Below are positions 1-8,536 of a DNA stretch of 64,000 bases, one piece after another (the stretch's first letter is position 1; each line of letters starts with the position of its first letter). The position numbers were made by a program, and so were the translations under genes. Source of the stretch: Achromobacter marplatensis (GTDB lineage: Bacteria > Pseudomonadota > Gammaproteobacteria > Burkholderiales > Burkholderiaceae_B); assembly GCF_002209535.1 (NCBI RefSeq), contig NZ_NJIG01000001.1:372001-436000 (forward strand), given 5' to 3'. The notes under the pieces were generated by a model. The model saw nothing but the letters and a program-made list of their open reading frames with translations, ran no database searches and was not told where the DNA came from.

Positions 1-1332
1 GTCGGGAATGTTGAACAGCACCGACGAGGCGTTGCGCACGGCGAATGGCAGGCGGCGCACCGTGTAGCACAGCACCATGATGCCGGAGGTGCCGGCCAGC
101 ACCAGCCAGCCGGTGTTGAAGGTCTGCACCAGCGCAATGCCCAGCACCGTGCCGGAAATCGTCAGCGGCAGCACCACGATGTAGTCCAGCACCTGCGTGA
201 AGGCGCTGCGCTTCTTGATCGTCAGGTAGCTGACCAGCACGGCGAAGGCCACGCCCAGCACCGTCGCCAGCGAGGCGAATTTCAACGAATTCAGGATTGG
301 TTCCGGCGCCCCATGCACCGCGCGCTGCATACTGGCCAGCGACCATTGGCCCCATTGCATGACGGGCCCGCTGGTCTTGGTGAAGGCGGCCACGAACACG
401 ATGATGAGCGGCAGCATGGACAACAGGATCACGAAGCCGACGCCGCCGGTATAGAGCGCGGCGGTCCACGAACGCACGCGCACGGCGGCTGGCGCGCGGC
501 CCTGCGTCATGGTGTAGACCTTGCGTTCCACCACGCGCTTCTGGAAGAACAGCACGATGGCGACGATGGCGATCGACACCACCGACATGGCGCTCTGGAG
601 CGTGGGGCTGCCGCCCATTTCGCTGACGAACGTGTTGTAGGTCATCACCGACAGCAGCGGCACGCGGCTGCCCAGCAGCATCGCAAGCGCGAAGTTGCCG
701 ACCACCAGCGTGAACACCACCAGCGCATTGACCAGCACCGCGGGCAGCAGCACGGGCACCAGCACGCGCAGCTTGGTCAGGAACGGCGGCGTGCCCAGGC
801 TCAGCCCGGCTTCTTCCAGTTGCCCGTCAAAGCCGCGTAGCGCGGCCAGTACGCCCAGGTAGATGTACGTGTAATAGACGAGCGTCATGGAAAACACCAT
901 GCCCGTCCAGCCGTAGAAAGAGGGCAGTGAGATGCCCGCGTCGCCCAGCAGGTTCGTCAACAGGCCGTTGTTGCCCAGGATCAGCAGCCAGGACTGGCCC
1001 ACGATGATCTCGGGGATCACGATGGTCAGCACCGGCAGGATCGCCACCAGGTTCTTCAACGGGAAGTCGTAGCGCGCCACCATGTAGGCAAACGGCACGC
1101 CCACCAGCACGGTGCAGGTGGTGACCGCCAGGCCCAGGATCAGCGTGTTGCCGAAGGCCTCCAGGTATTGTGAATCCGCCAGCAGGGCCTTGAAGCCTTC
1201 CAGCGAAAAGCCGCCATCTTCTCCTGTGACGCTGTTGCCGAACAGCACGCCCAGCGGGTACAGCACGAAGAACAGCAGCAAGACCAGGCTGATCGCGGTC
1301 AGGATGCCCCAGGGCCACCATTTGATTTTCAT
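1..1332 (-). CDS. ABC transporter permease, fused two-domain FbpB/ThiP type (partial at left edge)
   Basis: Reading back from the ATG at 1332 gives 444 codons without a stop to base 1, so the gene is cut by the window. The product begins MKIKWWPWGILTAISLVLLL and has many hydrophobic helices arranged as two permease halves: the first carries the inner-membrane permease loop (EEAGLSLGTPPF, about residue 170-185), and a second set of helices starts near residue 290. Fused permeases of this kind serve Fe3+, thiamine, 2-aminoethylphosphonate or polyamine-type importers. It lies 13 bp downstream of the ATPase gene on the same strand and is surely co-transcribed with it. The substrate-binding protein is not in view and probably lies further left. 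Substrate unknown. Confidence 0.88.
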   Translation of the reverse strand, partial: MKIKWWPWGILTAISLVLLLFFVLYPLGVLFGNSVTGEDGGFSLEGFKALLADSQYLEAFGNTLILGLAVTTCTVLVGVPFAYMVARYDFPLKNLVAILPVLTIVIPEIIVGQSWLLILGNNGLLTNLLGDAGISLPSFYGWTGMVFSMTLVYYTYIYLGVLAALRGFDGQLEEAGLSLGTPPFLTKLRVLVPVLLPAVLVNALVVFTLVVGNFALAMLLGSRVPLLSVMTYNTFVSEMGGSPTLQSAMSVVSIAIVAIVLFFQKRVVERKVYTMTQGRAPAAVRVRSWTAALYTGGVGFVILLSMLPLIIVFVAAFTKTSGPVMQWGQWSLASMQRAVHGAPEPILNSLKFASLATVLGVAFAVLVSYLTIKKRSAFTQVLDYIVVLPLTISGTVLGIALVQTFNTGWLVLAGTSGIMVLCYTVRRLPFAVRNASSVLFNIPD

Positions 1333-1345
1333 GGCGTGCGCGTCC

Positions 1346-2422
1346 TTAGGCGTTGACGACGCGGCTGTCGGCGGGGATCAGCACCTGCACGGCTTCGCCG
1401 GGCTGGAACTGCGCGACCATGTTGCCCGCATGCAATTCGACCCGGATCTCGGATCCGTTGTCCAACGCGATGCGATAGGCGGTCTTGAAGCCCAGGTACT
1501 GGCGGCGCAGCACCTTGCCCGGCAGCGTGTTCGGCACGTAGGGCGCGGGCGCCATCAGGGCGAGTTCTTCGGGACGCGCGATCAGTACGCCGTTGGCGTC
1601 CAACCGCGTGCTGCCTTGCATGCCATCAAAGCCCAGGCCGCACAGTTCGTAGCGGACATGGCCCTCTGGCGCGCCCTCCAGCCCGGTCTGCGCCGGCACG
1701 GGAATTACATTGGCCGAGCCGATGAAGTCGGCCACATAGGCGTTGACCGGCGTGCCGTAGAGCTCTTCCGGCGTGCCCAATTGGGCAATGTTGCCGTGGT
1801 CCATGATGGCGATGCGGTCCGACATCGCCAACGCCTCTTCCTGATCGTGCGTGACGAACACGGTCGTGATGCCGGCTTCGCGCACCAGGTCGAGGATGAC
1901 GTCGCGCATCTGCAGCCGCATCTTGGCATCCAGGTTGGACAGCGGCTCGTCCATCAGCAGCACGCGCGGCCGGATCACCAGCGCGCGCGCCAGGGCAACC
2001 CGCTGGCGTTGTCCGCCGCTCATCTGGGCGGGGTAGCGGTCGGCCAAGGCCAGCAATCCCACTTTATCCAGCGCTTCATTGGCACGCCGCGTGGTCTCGG
2101 CGCGTGCCACGCCGCGGGCGCGCAGGCCATAGGCCACGTTGTCGAACGCGGTCTTGTCAGGGAACAGGGCGTAGTCCTGAAACACCATGCCAATGTCGCG
2201 GCGGTGCGCGGACACATGGGTCACGTCGTCCTGGTCGAACAACAGGCGTCCGCCATCGGGTGCGTAAAAGCCTGCAATGCAGCGCAGCAAGGTGGTTTTG
2301 CCGCAGCCGCTGGGCCCCAGCAGCGTGTAGAACGCGCCGTCGGGGATGTGCAGCGACAGATTGCGCAGCACTTGCTGCCCGCCGAAAGTCTTGACGATGC
2401 CGTCTACCGTGATCGATGCCAT
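1346..2422 (-). CDS. ABC transporter ATP-binding protein (FbpC/PotA type)
   Basis: A 358-residue importer ATPase that energises the adjacent fused permease. Walker A GPSGCGKTT lies near residue 36, the Q-loop at VFQDYALFP, the signature as MSGGQRQRVALARAL, and Walker B as VLLMDEPLSNLD followed by the H-loop VFVTHDQEEAL. The last ~120 residues form the TOBE-type regulatory domain usual for Fe3+, polyamine and phosphonate importers (FbpC, PotA, PhnT). It is the first gene of the leftward operon, and a GcvA-like LysR gene is transcribed away from it. The ion or polyamine specificity cannot be told from the ATPase. Confidence 0.93.
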   Translation of the reverse strand: MASITVDGIVKTFGGQQVLRNLSLHIPDGAFYTLLGPSGCGKTTLLRCIAGFYAPDGGRLLFDQDDVTHVSAHRRDIGMVFQDYALFPDKTAFDNVAYGLRARGVARAETTRRANEALDKVGLLALADRYPAQMSGGQRQRVALARALVIRPRVLLMDEPLSNLDAKMRLQMRDVILDLVREAGITTVFVTHDQEEALAMSDRIAIMDHGNIAQLGTPEELYGTPVNAYVADFIGSANVIPVPAQTGLEGAPEGHVRYELCGLGFDGMQGSTRLDANGVLIARPEELALMAPAPYVPNTLPGKVLRRQYLGFKTAYRIALDNGSEIRVELHAGNMVAQFQPGEAVQVLIPADSRVVNA

Positions 2423-2501
2423 TTTTGGGTTCCTGCTTGGGTTCCCGGCATCATAGGAATGCGTCCCGGCGGCGACCAGCAGTGTTTTTTAAGGCGTGGC
2501 G

Positions 2502-2514
2502 TTAGATTTTCTAA
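2502..2514. promoter_or_regulatory. inverted repeat TTAGA-N3-TCTAA between ABC operon and LysR gene
   Basis: A perfect 5-bp inverted repeat with a 3-bp spacer lies in the 245-bp divergent intergenic region, 80 bp from the ABC start codon and 154 bp from the LysR start. GcvA-group LysR proteins recognise CTAA/TTAG-type half-sites, so this is a candidate operator of the neighbouring regulator. The assignment is inference from position and motif. Confidence 0.4.
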
Positions 2515-2667
2515 GAGGTCGGCGCCGCGACTATCCCCTAGAATGCGGCTGAACAAGGCAGGCGCCCGGTCAAGGCCGCGCCGCCGATAAGACCACAACA
2601 AGGGAACACGTGGGAAAGAGCAGCACAGTCATGCGCCTGGACGGCGCGCGGGCGGGCGTCCGCTGAC

Positions 2668-3576
2668 ATGGCGGGGCAGAGCCTGCCGCCATTGAAGGCC
2701 TTGCGCGTCTTCGAAGCCGCGGCGCGGCTGCGCAGCTTCACGGCCGCCGCCGACGAGCTCAGCATCACGCACAGCGCGGTCAGCCAGCAGATCCGCATTC
2801 TTGAAGAGTATGTGGGCCAGCAGTTGTTCGCCCGGGAAGCGCGCGGCGTGGCGTTGCTGCCTTGCGCGCAGGCGTATTTTCCGGAAGTGCAGGCCAGCCT
2901 GGAACGCATCGCGATCGCAACCGCCAAACTGAAGGCGCCAGCCTACGGCGGCGTGCTGCGCGTGTGTGCGACCCCGTCGCTGACGATGAAGTGGCTGATC
3001 CCGCGCCTGTCGACCTTCCAGGCGCAGCATCCGGGAATCGACGTGCAGTTGAGCACGCAGGCGCGCCCGTTCCTGGATCGGGGCGGCGATACCGGCAGTG
3101 ACGTCCTGATCCGCCACGGCTTCATGGCGCAGTCGGACCTGGCCTGTGTGCATTGCCTGGACGATTTCCATCTGCCGGTGGCATCCCCGCGCTTCATCGA
3201 GCGCAACCGGCTGGCGGCCCCGGCAGACTGCCTGGGGCATCCGCTGTTGAAGATCTCGGGCGGCATGGACCATTGGCCGCGCTGGTTTGCGCTGGCCAAG
3301 GTGGACGTGCCCGCGCAGTTGCCCGGCCCGGTGTTCGACCATCAGTTCCTGTGCATGCAGGCCGCCATGAACGACCTGGGCATCGCCCTGGCGCCGTGGA
3401 GCCTGCTGGAAGACGATATCCGCGCCGACCGCCTGCGGCCCTTGTTCGCGCAGCCGCAATTGCCCAACGCCGGCATCCATGCGCTGTATCGGCACGACGG
3501 CCCGGCCGCGGCGTCGGCGCAAGTTTTCATCGCCTGGCTGTGCGCGCAACAGCACGGCTTGCCCCATCCCGGATAG
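2668..3576 (+). CDS. LysR-family transcriptional regulator, GcvA-like
   Basis: A 302-residue protein with an N-terminal winged helix-turn-helix (LKALRVFEAAARLRSFTAAA through SAVSQQIRILEEYVG, residues ~6-55) and a C-terminal effector-binding domain (~90-295). The N-terminus is the GcvA type (PPLKALRVFEAAAR). It is divergent from the ABC transporter at 1-2422 and 12 bp upstream of serB on the same strand. The usual LysR arrangement suggests it controls the divergent transporter and itself; effector unknown. serB may be read from the same transcript because the gap is so short. Confidence 0.9.
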   Translation: MAGQSLPPLKALRVFEAAARLRSFTAAADELSITHSAVSQQIRILEEYVGQQLFAREARGVALLPCAQAYFPEVQASLERIAIATAKLKAPAYGGVLRVCATPSLTMKWLIPRLSTFQAQHPGIDVQLSTQARPFLDRGGDTGSDVLIRHGFMAQSDLACVHCLDDFHLPVASPRFIERNRLAAPADCLGHPLLKISGGMDHWPRWFALAKVDVPAQLPGPVFDHQFLCMQAAMNDLGIALAPWSLLEDDIRADRLRPLFAQPQLPNAGIHALYRHDGPAAASAQVFIAWLCAQQHGLPHPG

Positions 3577-3588
3577 ACAAGGACTCCC

Positions 3589-4314
3589 ATGCTGCATTCC
3601 ACTCCGCCCGCCGGCCTGCAATGGCGTGGCATTACGCCGCCGTTGGCGCTTTCCGATTACCGCGTCATCGCATTCGACATGGATTCCACGCTTATCTCGA
3701 TCGAGACGCTGGATGAGATGGCCGACTTGATGGGCAAGAAGGCGGAAGTGGCGGCGTTGACCGAAGCCGCCATGCGCGGCGAGATCGTGGACTACAAGCA
3801 GAGCCTGCGCGACCGAGTGGCCTTGCTGGCCGGCATGCCCGAGGCGTTGCTGGACGAGGTCTACAACGAACGCGTGCAGATCAATCCGGGCGCCGAAACG
3901 CTGATCGCCGCCTGCAAGGCCGCCGGCCTGACCTGCCTGTTGGTCACGGGCGGGTTCACGTGCTTTACCGACCGCTTGCGTGTGCGGCTGGGGTTGGACG
4001 AGGTGCGCGCCAACGTGCTGGAAGTGGTGGATGGCCGTATGACGGGCCGGCTGCTGCCGCAGGCCTGGGGCGATATCTGCGATGGCGAAGAAAAGCGCCG
4101 CAAGCTGGCGGAGGTGTGCGCATCCCTGGGGGTGGGCACCGAGCGCGCGATTGCGGTGGGCGACGGGGCCAATGATCTGCCGATGATGCGTGCGGCGGGC
4201 CTGTCCGTGGGCTATCACGCCAAGCCGGCGGTTCGGCGTGAAGTGAATGTAGCGATCGACGAAGGCGGGCTGGACCGCCTGCTGACGCTGTTCAAGATCG
4301 AAGACGCCGCCTGA
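3589..4314 (+). CDS. serB: phosphoserine phosphatase
   Basis: A 241-residue HAD-family hydrolase that removes the phosphate from O-phospho-L-serine in the last step of serine synthesis. Motif I is FDMDSTLIS, with nucleophile Asp30 and general acid Asp32. A cap region follows (EAAMRGEIVDYKQSLRDRVALL), then motif II in LLVTGGFTCFTDR, and motif IV as VGDGANDLPMM near the C-terminus. It lacks the N-terminal ACT-like domain of longer SerB proteins, as is common in this group. ATG start with the upstream LysR stop only 12 bp away. Cytosolic. Confidence 0.95.
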   Translation: MLHSTPPAGLQWRGITPPLALSDYRVIAFDMDSTLISIETLDEMADLMGKKAEVAALTEAAMRGEIVDYKQSLRDRVALLAGMPEALLDEVYNERVQINPGAETLIAACKAAGLTCLLVTGGFTCFTDRLRVRLGLDEVRANVLEVVDGRMTGRLLPQAWGDICDGEEKRRKLAEVCASLGVGTERAIAVGDGANDLPMMRAAGLSVGYHAKPAVRREVNVAIDEGGLDRLLTLFKIEDAA

Positions 4315-4532
4315 GCCCGAGTTTCAGACAAAATCCAGATTGATCCGATGAAAAATCACTAGTAGTCTGATTGACAACCGAGATAAAGCAGTTTGCGGCA
4401 TCGCTTCAAGCAGGGCGTGCACCAGTAGCCGGTCCATAGGCAGGGCGCTTGAGGTTCAGCGAAACGGCGCCGTAATGGGGAAAGGGAGGGCAAACCCGCC
4501 TTCCGGATCCTGCTTACGCCTTGGGAGGCGTC

Positions 4533-4841
4533 ATGACTATTCGCAATTCGGTGTTTGCGTTGTCGTTTGTCTCGTTGCTGGCCCCTGCGGTGGCCGGCGC
4601 CAGTGATGGCGCGATCCGGTTTACGGGGGCCATCGTCGAGCCCGCGGCGTGTCGGGTCGATATGCAAGGCCGCAAGGCCGGGGCGGTTCCCCCCTCAGCG
4701 CAGTGCGACCAACCAGCCGGCCGTTTGCCGCTTCCCGCAGCGAACATCGTCTCGGTCAGCATCAAGGCCTTGCCGCCGGTGCCGGGCCGCAACGGCGGCC
4801 CGGATCAGCGCTACAGCATCGTGACGCTCGACTACCTGTAG
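4533..4841 (+). CDS. small secreted protein, fimbrial-subunit-like N-terminus
   Basis: A 102-residue product starting MTIRNSVFALSFVSLLAPAV, a clear Sec signal peptide cut near AGA-SDG. The mature part opens with GAIRFTGAIVEPAACRVD, which matches the first strands of type 1 pilin-like domains (G-x-I-x-F-x-G-x-I-V-x-x-x-C). It has only two further landmarks: a second Cys that could pair with the first, and a C-terminal strand YSIVTLDYL. At ~80 mature residues it is about half a normal pilin. A GGGAGG ribosome site at 4523-4528 supports the ATG at 4533 over a TTG at 4521. No chaperone or usher gene is nearby. Function unknown. Confidence 0.72.
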   Translation: MTIRNSVFALSFVSLLAPAVAGASDGAIRFTGAIVEPAACRVDMQGRKAGAVPPSAQCDQPAGRLPLPAANIVSVSIKALPPVPGRNGGPDQRYSIVTLDYL

Positions 4842-4850
4842 GAAGCCGGG

Positions 4851-6041
4851 TCAGATCAGGCCGCGGATCTCCACGGCCGGATCCACATCCGCCTCGTAGT
4901 CCACACCTTCGATCTCGAAACCGAACAGGCGCAGGAAGTCCTGCTTGTAGCCGGCGAAATCGGTCAGTTGGTAGATGTTGTCGCTGGTGACCTGGGTCCA
5001 CAGCGCCTGCACCTGCGCCTGCACTTGCGGATCCAGTTCCTTGTAGTCCGCGCGCAGGCGGCCGTCGGCATCCAGGATCGGCGTGGCGCTGCACAGGCTG
5101 TCCTTGTACAGGCCGTAGACCTGTTCGATGCAGCCTTCGTGCGTGCCTTCGGCCTTCATGATCTTGAACAGCAGCGACAGGTACAGCGGCATCATCGGGA
5201 TGGCCGAGCTGGCCTGCGTGACCACGGCCTTCAGCACCGAGACCCGAGCGTCGCCGCCGCGTGCGGCCAGTTTGGCGCGGATGTCCAGCACCTTCTGGTC
5301 CAGGTCTTTCTTGGCGGCGCCGATCGAGCCGTTCCAATAGATGTCGTGCGTGATCTTCTCGCCCAGGTACGTGAAGGCGGTGGTCGTGGCGCCTTCGGCC
5401 AAAACGCCAGCTTCCAGCAGTGCGTCGATCCACATCTGCCAGTCTTCACCGCCCATGACGGCGACGGTGGCGTCGATTTCGGCCTGCGTGGCCGGTTCCA
5501 GCACGGATTCCTTGACGACCTCACGGTCCGTGTCCAGGCCGCGCAGATTGACCGCATGGCCGATCGGTTTCAACGTCGAATTGAAGACCTGGCCGGTCTT
5601 GGGGTGCGTGCGGCGCGGGGCGGCCAGGCTATAGATCACCTGGTCGACCTGGCCCAGGTCCGCCTTGATCGCGGCGATGGTCTTTTGCTTGATCTCGTCC
5701 GAAAACGCGTCGCCATTGATGCTTTTGGCGTACAGGCCTTCCGCTTCGGCCGCCCTGTGGAAGGCGGCCGAGTTGTACCAGCCCGGCGTGCCGGCCTTGG
5801 CGGCCTCGGCGGGGCGTTCGAAGAACACGCCCAGCGTCTGCGCGCCACAGCCGAACGCCGCGCTGATGCGCGCGGCCAGGCCGTAGCCGGTCGACGCGCC
5901 CAGCACCAGCACACGCTTCGGGCCGCCGGCGATCGGGCCTTGCGCCTTGACGTAGTCGATCTGGTTCTTCACGTTGGCCTCGCAGCCGACGGGATGGGTG
6001 GTGACGCAGATGAAACCGCGCACGCGGGGCTTGATGATCAT
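4851..6041 (-). CDS. fabV: trans-2-enoyl-CoA/enoyl-ACP reductase FabV
   Basis: A 396-residue NADH-dependent enoyl reductase of the FabV/TER family, which reduces the trans-2 double bond in the last step of each fatty-acid elongation cycle. Landmarks: [20 protein letters not shown] at the start, the nucleotide-binding stretch [15 protein letters not shown] (~46-60), and the catalytic Y-x8-K with Tyr235 and Lys244 ([10 protein letters not shown]). Length and residue numbers match the family. The open frame continues 196 codons upstream, but homology begins at the ATG at 6041. FabV enzymes are known to be insensitive to triclosan, unlike FabI. It is convergent with the small secreted protein gene (9-bp gap). 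Confidence 0.96.
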   Translation of the reverse strand: MIIKPRVRGFICVTTHPVGCEANVKNQIDYVKAQGPIAGGPKRVLVLGASTGYGLAARISAAFGCGAQTLGVFFERPAEAAKAGTPGWYNSAAFHRAAEAEGLYAKSINGDAFSDEIKQKTIAAIKADLGQVDQVIYSLAAPRRTHPKTGQVFNSTLKPIGHAVNLRGLDTDREVVKESVLEPATQAEIDATVAVMGGEDWQMWIDALLEAGVLAEGATTTAFTYLGEKITHDIYWNGSIGAAKKDLDQKVLDIRAKLAARGGDARVSVLKAVVTQASSAIPMMPLYLSLLFKIMKAEGTHEGCIEQVYGLYKDSLCSATPILDADGRLRADYKELDPQVQAQVQALWTQVTSDNIYQLTDFAGYKQDFLRLFGFEIEGVDYEADVDPAVEIRGLI

Positions 6042-6187
6042 GAAGACCTCGTTCGGGGAAGTGCGAAATGCTGGGGGAATGCCGGATGCCGGCGCGACCG
6101 GTGCGCGAAAGCGCAAAAAGCGACCAGCATTGTACGGGAGCCGGCCCAGGGCCGCTGGCGGGTCGGCGTTGGCTGCGCCTTCCCCGG

Positions 6188-7147
6188 TCAGCGGACGCCG
6201 GCCTTGGCCGGGGCGGTGGCAGCGGCGGGCCCGCGGCGCCATTCGACCAGACCGATGCCGATGCCGCTGGCGCAGATGATGGCGATGCCCAGCCAGGTCA
6301 GTGGATCCGGGAAATGGCCCCAGACCAGCCACCCCACGGAGGTGGCGCTGATGATCTGCAGATAGATGAACGGCGCCAGCGTCGAGGCGGGCGCGCGCCG
6401 GTAGGCGGCGATCTGGAACAGGTGGCCCACGCCGCCGGTCACGCCGGTCGAGATCAGCAGGAACCAGTCGAAGGCCGACAGCGATTGCAGCACGGGCAGG
6501 GCGGCTGGCAGCACGAAGGGCAGGGACAGCGTCAGGCAGGCCGTGCCCACCGCGCCGCTCCAGATCAGCGACGTGAACGGATCGTCCCCGGCGACGCGCC
6601 GCGTGGCGATGAACTGGGCCGCGAAGCAACAGGCCGTCAGCAGCCCGAAAATGGTGCCCACCGGATGCAGGCCGCCGCCCGGGCGGATGACAATGATGAC
6701 GCCGATGAAGGCGATGCCCGCCGCCACGAAGCGCGAGAACCGCGCGGGTTCTTTCAGGATCCAGGGCGCCAGCGACAGCACCAGCAGGGGCGCCAGGAAG
6801 TTGATGGCCGTGGCCTCGGCCTGCGGGATGTAGCTGAGTGTCGTGAAGAACATCAGCGTGGCCAGGAACATCGAACCCCCGCGGATTAGCTGTTCACGCG
6901 GGCGTTTGCTGCGCAGCACGCCGACCCCCTTGGTGGGCAGCACCAATGCCAGCACCAGGACCAGGTGCACCACATACCGGAACCAGGACAGCACCAGCAG
7001 CGGCACGCCCGCGTTCATCACCCATTTGCCGCTGGCGTCCAGACAGGAGAGCGTCCACATCGATAGCACCAGCAACAGGATCCCGACGAGCGGGCCGCGG
7101 GAGGCGGGCGCGGCGGCTGGCGGGCGACCGTGATCGGCCGGGGGCAT
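6188..7147 (-). CDS. EamA/DMT-superfamily transporter
   Basis: A 319-residue inner-membrane protein with about ten hydrophobic helices in two EamA repeats, each with the usual conserved patches ([17 protein letters not shown] in the first half, [20 protein letters not shown] in the second). Family members export metabolites or amino acids. The ATG at 7147 is preceded by an AGGAG site (read on the minus strand). The start lies only 67 bp from the divergent LysR gene at 7215, so that regulator may also control it. Substrate unknown. Confidence 0.88.
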   Translation of the reverse strand: MPPADHGRPPAAAPASRGPLVGILLLVLSMWTLSCLDASGKWVMNAGVPLLVLSWFRYVVHLVLVLALVLPTKGVGVLRSKRPREQLIRGGSMFLATLMFFTTLSYIPQAEATAINFLAPLLVLSLAPWILKEPARFSRFVAAGIAFIGVIIVIRPGGGLHPVGTIFGLLTACCFAAQFIATRRVAGDDPFTSLIWSGAVGTACLTLSLPFVLPAALPVLQSLSAFDWFLLISTGVTGGVGHLFQIAAYRRAPASTLAPFIYLQIISATSVGWLVWGHFPDPLTWLGIAIICASGIGIGLVEWRRGPAAATAPAKAGVR

Positions 7148-7214
7148 GGACAGGCTCCTAATGGGGAAACGGGCGGCTGCCATGATACGCTCATCGCGCC
7201 GGGGGAAAAGGCCA

Positions 7215-8120
7215 ATGATAGAACTACGCAACGTCGAAACTTTTTTTTGGGTCGCTACGCTGGGCAGCTTTCGTGCCGCGTCGGAAAAGCTCAACACCAC
7301 GCAGCCTGCGGTATCGCAGCGCATTGCCTCGCTTGAGGCCGACCTGGGCGTGCTGTTGTTCGAGCGCGACGCGCGCGGCGTCAAGCTCACCGCCAAGGGC
7401 CATGAACTGCTCTCGCACGCCGAGCGCATGCTGCAGGTGCGGCGCGACATGTTTGAAGCCGCACGCGAACAGAACGTGATGACGGGCACGGTGCGTATCG
7501 GCGTGGCCGAGACCATCGTGCAGACCTGGCTGCCCACGTTGATCGAACTGATCCACACGACGTATCCGGCGCTGGTGCTGGAGATCGAAGTCGACACCAC
7601 TCACGTGCTGCGCTCGCACCTGATGTCGCGCCAGATCGATCTTGCCTTCTTGATGGGGCCGGTACTGGAGGCGCGGGTGGAGAACTTGCCGCTGTGCACC
7701 TATCCCTTGGCCTGGGTAGCCAGCCCCACGCTGGATCTGGGGCCCGAACCGCTGACCCTGGAACGGATTGGGAAGCTGCCCATCATCACTTACCCGTCCA
7801 ATAGCGCGCCGTACCGCTTCGTGCGCGACATGCTGACGCGCGCGGGCGTGTCGGCGCCGCGCATGTACGGCAGCGCGTCGATGTCGATGGTAGTGCGCAT
7901 GACGCAGGACGGCATCGGCACCAGCGTGATCGCGCCGGTGTTCCTGGGCAAGGAGCTTGCGCGCGGCGAATTGCGCATCCTGCGCGTCGAGGCCGATCCG
8001 CTGCCTGAGCTGAGTTTCACGGCGACCTGGGTGCAAGGCCCGGACAGCCATGCGGTCAAGGTCATTGCGCAGATGGCGCAGAAGGTCGCCGCGCAGGCCG
8101 CCGACGGCATTCCCGCCTAG
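7215..8120 (+). CDS. LysR-family regulator A (paralogue of regulator B at 13882)
   Basis: A 301-residue LysR protein beginning MIELRNVETFFWVATLGSFR, with HTH residues through TTQPAVSQRIASLEADLG and a substrate-binding domain from ~residue 90. It is strikingly like the product of 13882-14793 over its whole length: the N-terminal block FFWVATLG, LLFERDARGVKLTAKG, GVAETIVQTWLPTL, and the C-terminal RMYGSASMSMVVRM and WVQGPDS all have near copies there. The start at 7215 was chosen because it aligns with the paralogue; an in-frame ATG at 7146 would add 23 residues of low-complexity basic sequence. It is upstream of the TRAP/DUF2848/amidase genes and divergent from a DMT transporter. Confidence 0.92.
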   Translation: MIELRNVETFFWVATLGSFRAASEKLNTTQPAVSQRIASLEADLGVLLFERDARGVKLTAKGHELLSHAERMLQVRRDMFEAAREQNVMTGTVRIGVAETIVQTWLPTLIELIHTTYPALVLEIEVDTTHVLRSHLMSRQIDLAFLMGPVLEARVENLPLCTYPLAWVASPTLDLGPEPLTLERIGKLPIITYPSNSAPYRFVRDMLTRAGVSAPRMYGSASMSMVVRMTQDGIGTSVIAPVFLGKELARGELRILRVEADPLPELSFTATWVQGPDSHAVKVIAQMAQKVAAQAADGIPA

Positions 8121-8277
8121 GTGTTTTCCCCATATGCCACGCACAGCCGCGTGCCGGTGCGTCCCTCGGCCGCCCGCGTCCGGGTGTGCCCGATCGCCCG
8201 CTAAGCCCCGTCAATAGGCGGTTTGCGGGATTCTTGGCGGGCTGCCGTCAGGAGACCCAAGAAATATTTATACCCCC

Positions 8278-8300
8278 ACATCGCAACATACGATTGGACG
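8278..8300. promoter_or_regulatory. candidate LysR operator, copy 1
   Basis: TCGCAACATACGATTGGACG at 8281-8300 agrees at 17 of 20 positions with TCGCAACATGTGATTAGACG at 14817-14836. With the preceding A (8280) it forms ATCG-N7-CGAT, a dyad that also fits ATC-N9-GAT and T-N11-A, the common shape of LysR binding sites. A second shared word, TGCAATG, follows 37 bp after the site start in both copies. Each copy lies just upstream of a cluster next to one of the two similar LysR genes. Binding by those regulators is inferred. Confidence 0.62.
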
Positions 8301-8376
8301 CTCCGCGCCCCTGACGATGCAATGGCGGCACATCAATAAGCAAGCAACGCCTGGATACACAGCGCGGGGGGAAAGC

Positions 8377-8454
8377 ATGAATACGCATCTGTTCCAACAC
8401 TGGACGCAGGCGGTGGCGGATCTGCCGCGCCGCGCGCTCGACTCCCGACCCTGA
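8377..8454 (+). CDS. possible 25-residue leader ORF or gene remnant
   Basis: ATG at 8377 is preceded by a strong purine-rich ribosome site (GGGGGGAAAG, 8366-8375) and encodes MNTHLFQHWTQAVADLPRRA plus five more residues before TGA. It sits 77 bp after the shared LysR site and 82 bp before the TRAP binding-protein gene. The peptide is not recognisable. It could be a translated leader, the start of a gene lost by deletion, or chance. Confidence 0.3.
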   Translation: MNTHLFQHWTQAVADLPRRALDSRP

Positions 8455-8536
8455 ATCCCCGATTCCTAACCGCGTGCGATCAGGGTAACGGGATCCCGCG
8501 CGCGACAGACCATCCCGCCAGCCAGGAGTTTTGTCC

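Larger units (their letters stand above)
8121..8536. other. 416-bp regulatory intergenic region upstream of TRAP operon
   Basis: Between LysR regulator A and the TRAP binding-protein gene. It holds a 20-bp site shared with the region after LysR regulator B (8281-8300), a further match TGCAATG at 8318-8324 at the same offset, and a short ORF with a good ribosome site (8377-8454). The first ~100 bp and the last 80 bp show nothing else that I can name. Confidence 0.6.

Noticed and set aside
827-1321. 164-codon frame on the minus strand in the permease region
   Set aside because: It is out of frame with the real permease, which reads open from 1332 to the window edge with proper hydrophobic helices.
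4371-4376. TTGACA as a -35 box ahead of the small secreted protein
   Set aside because: No acceptable -10 element at 16-18 bp spacing.
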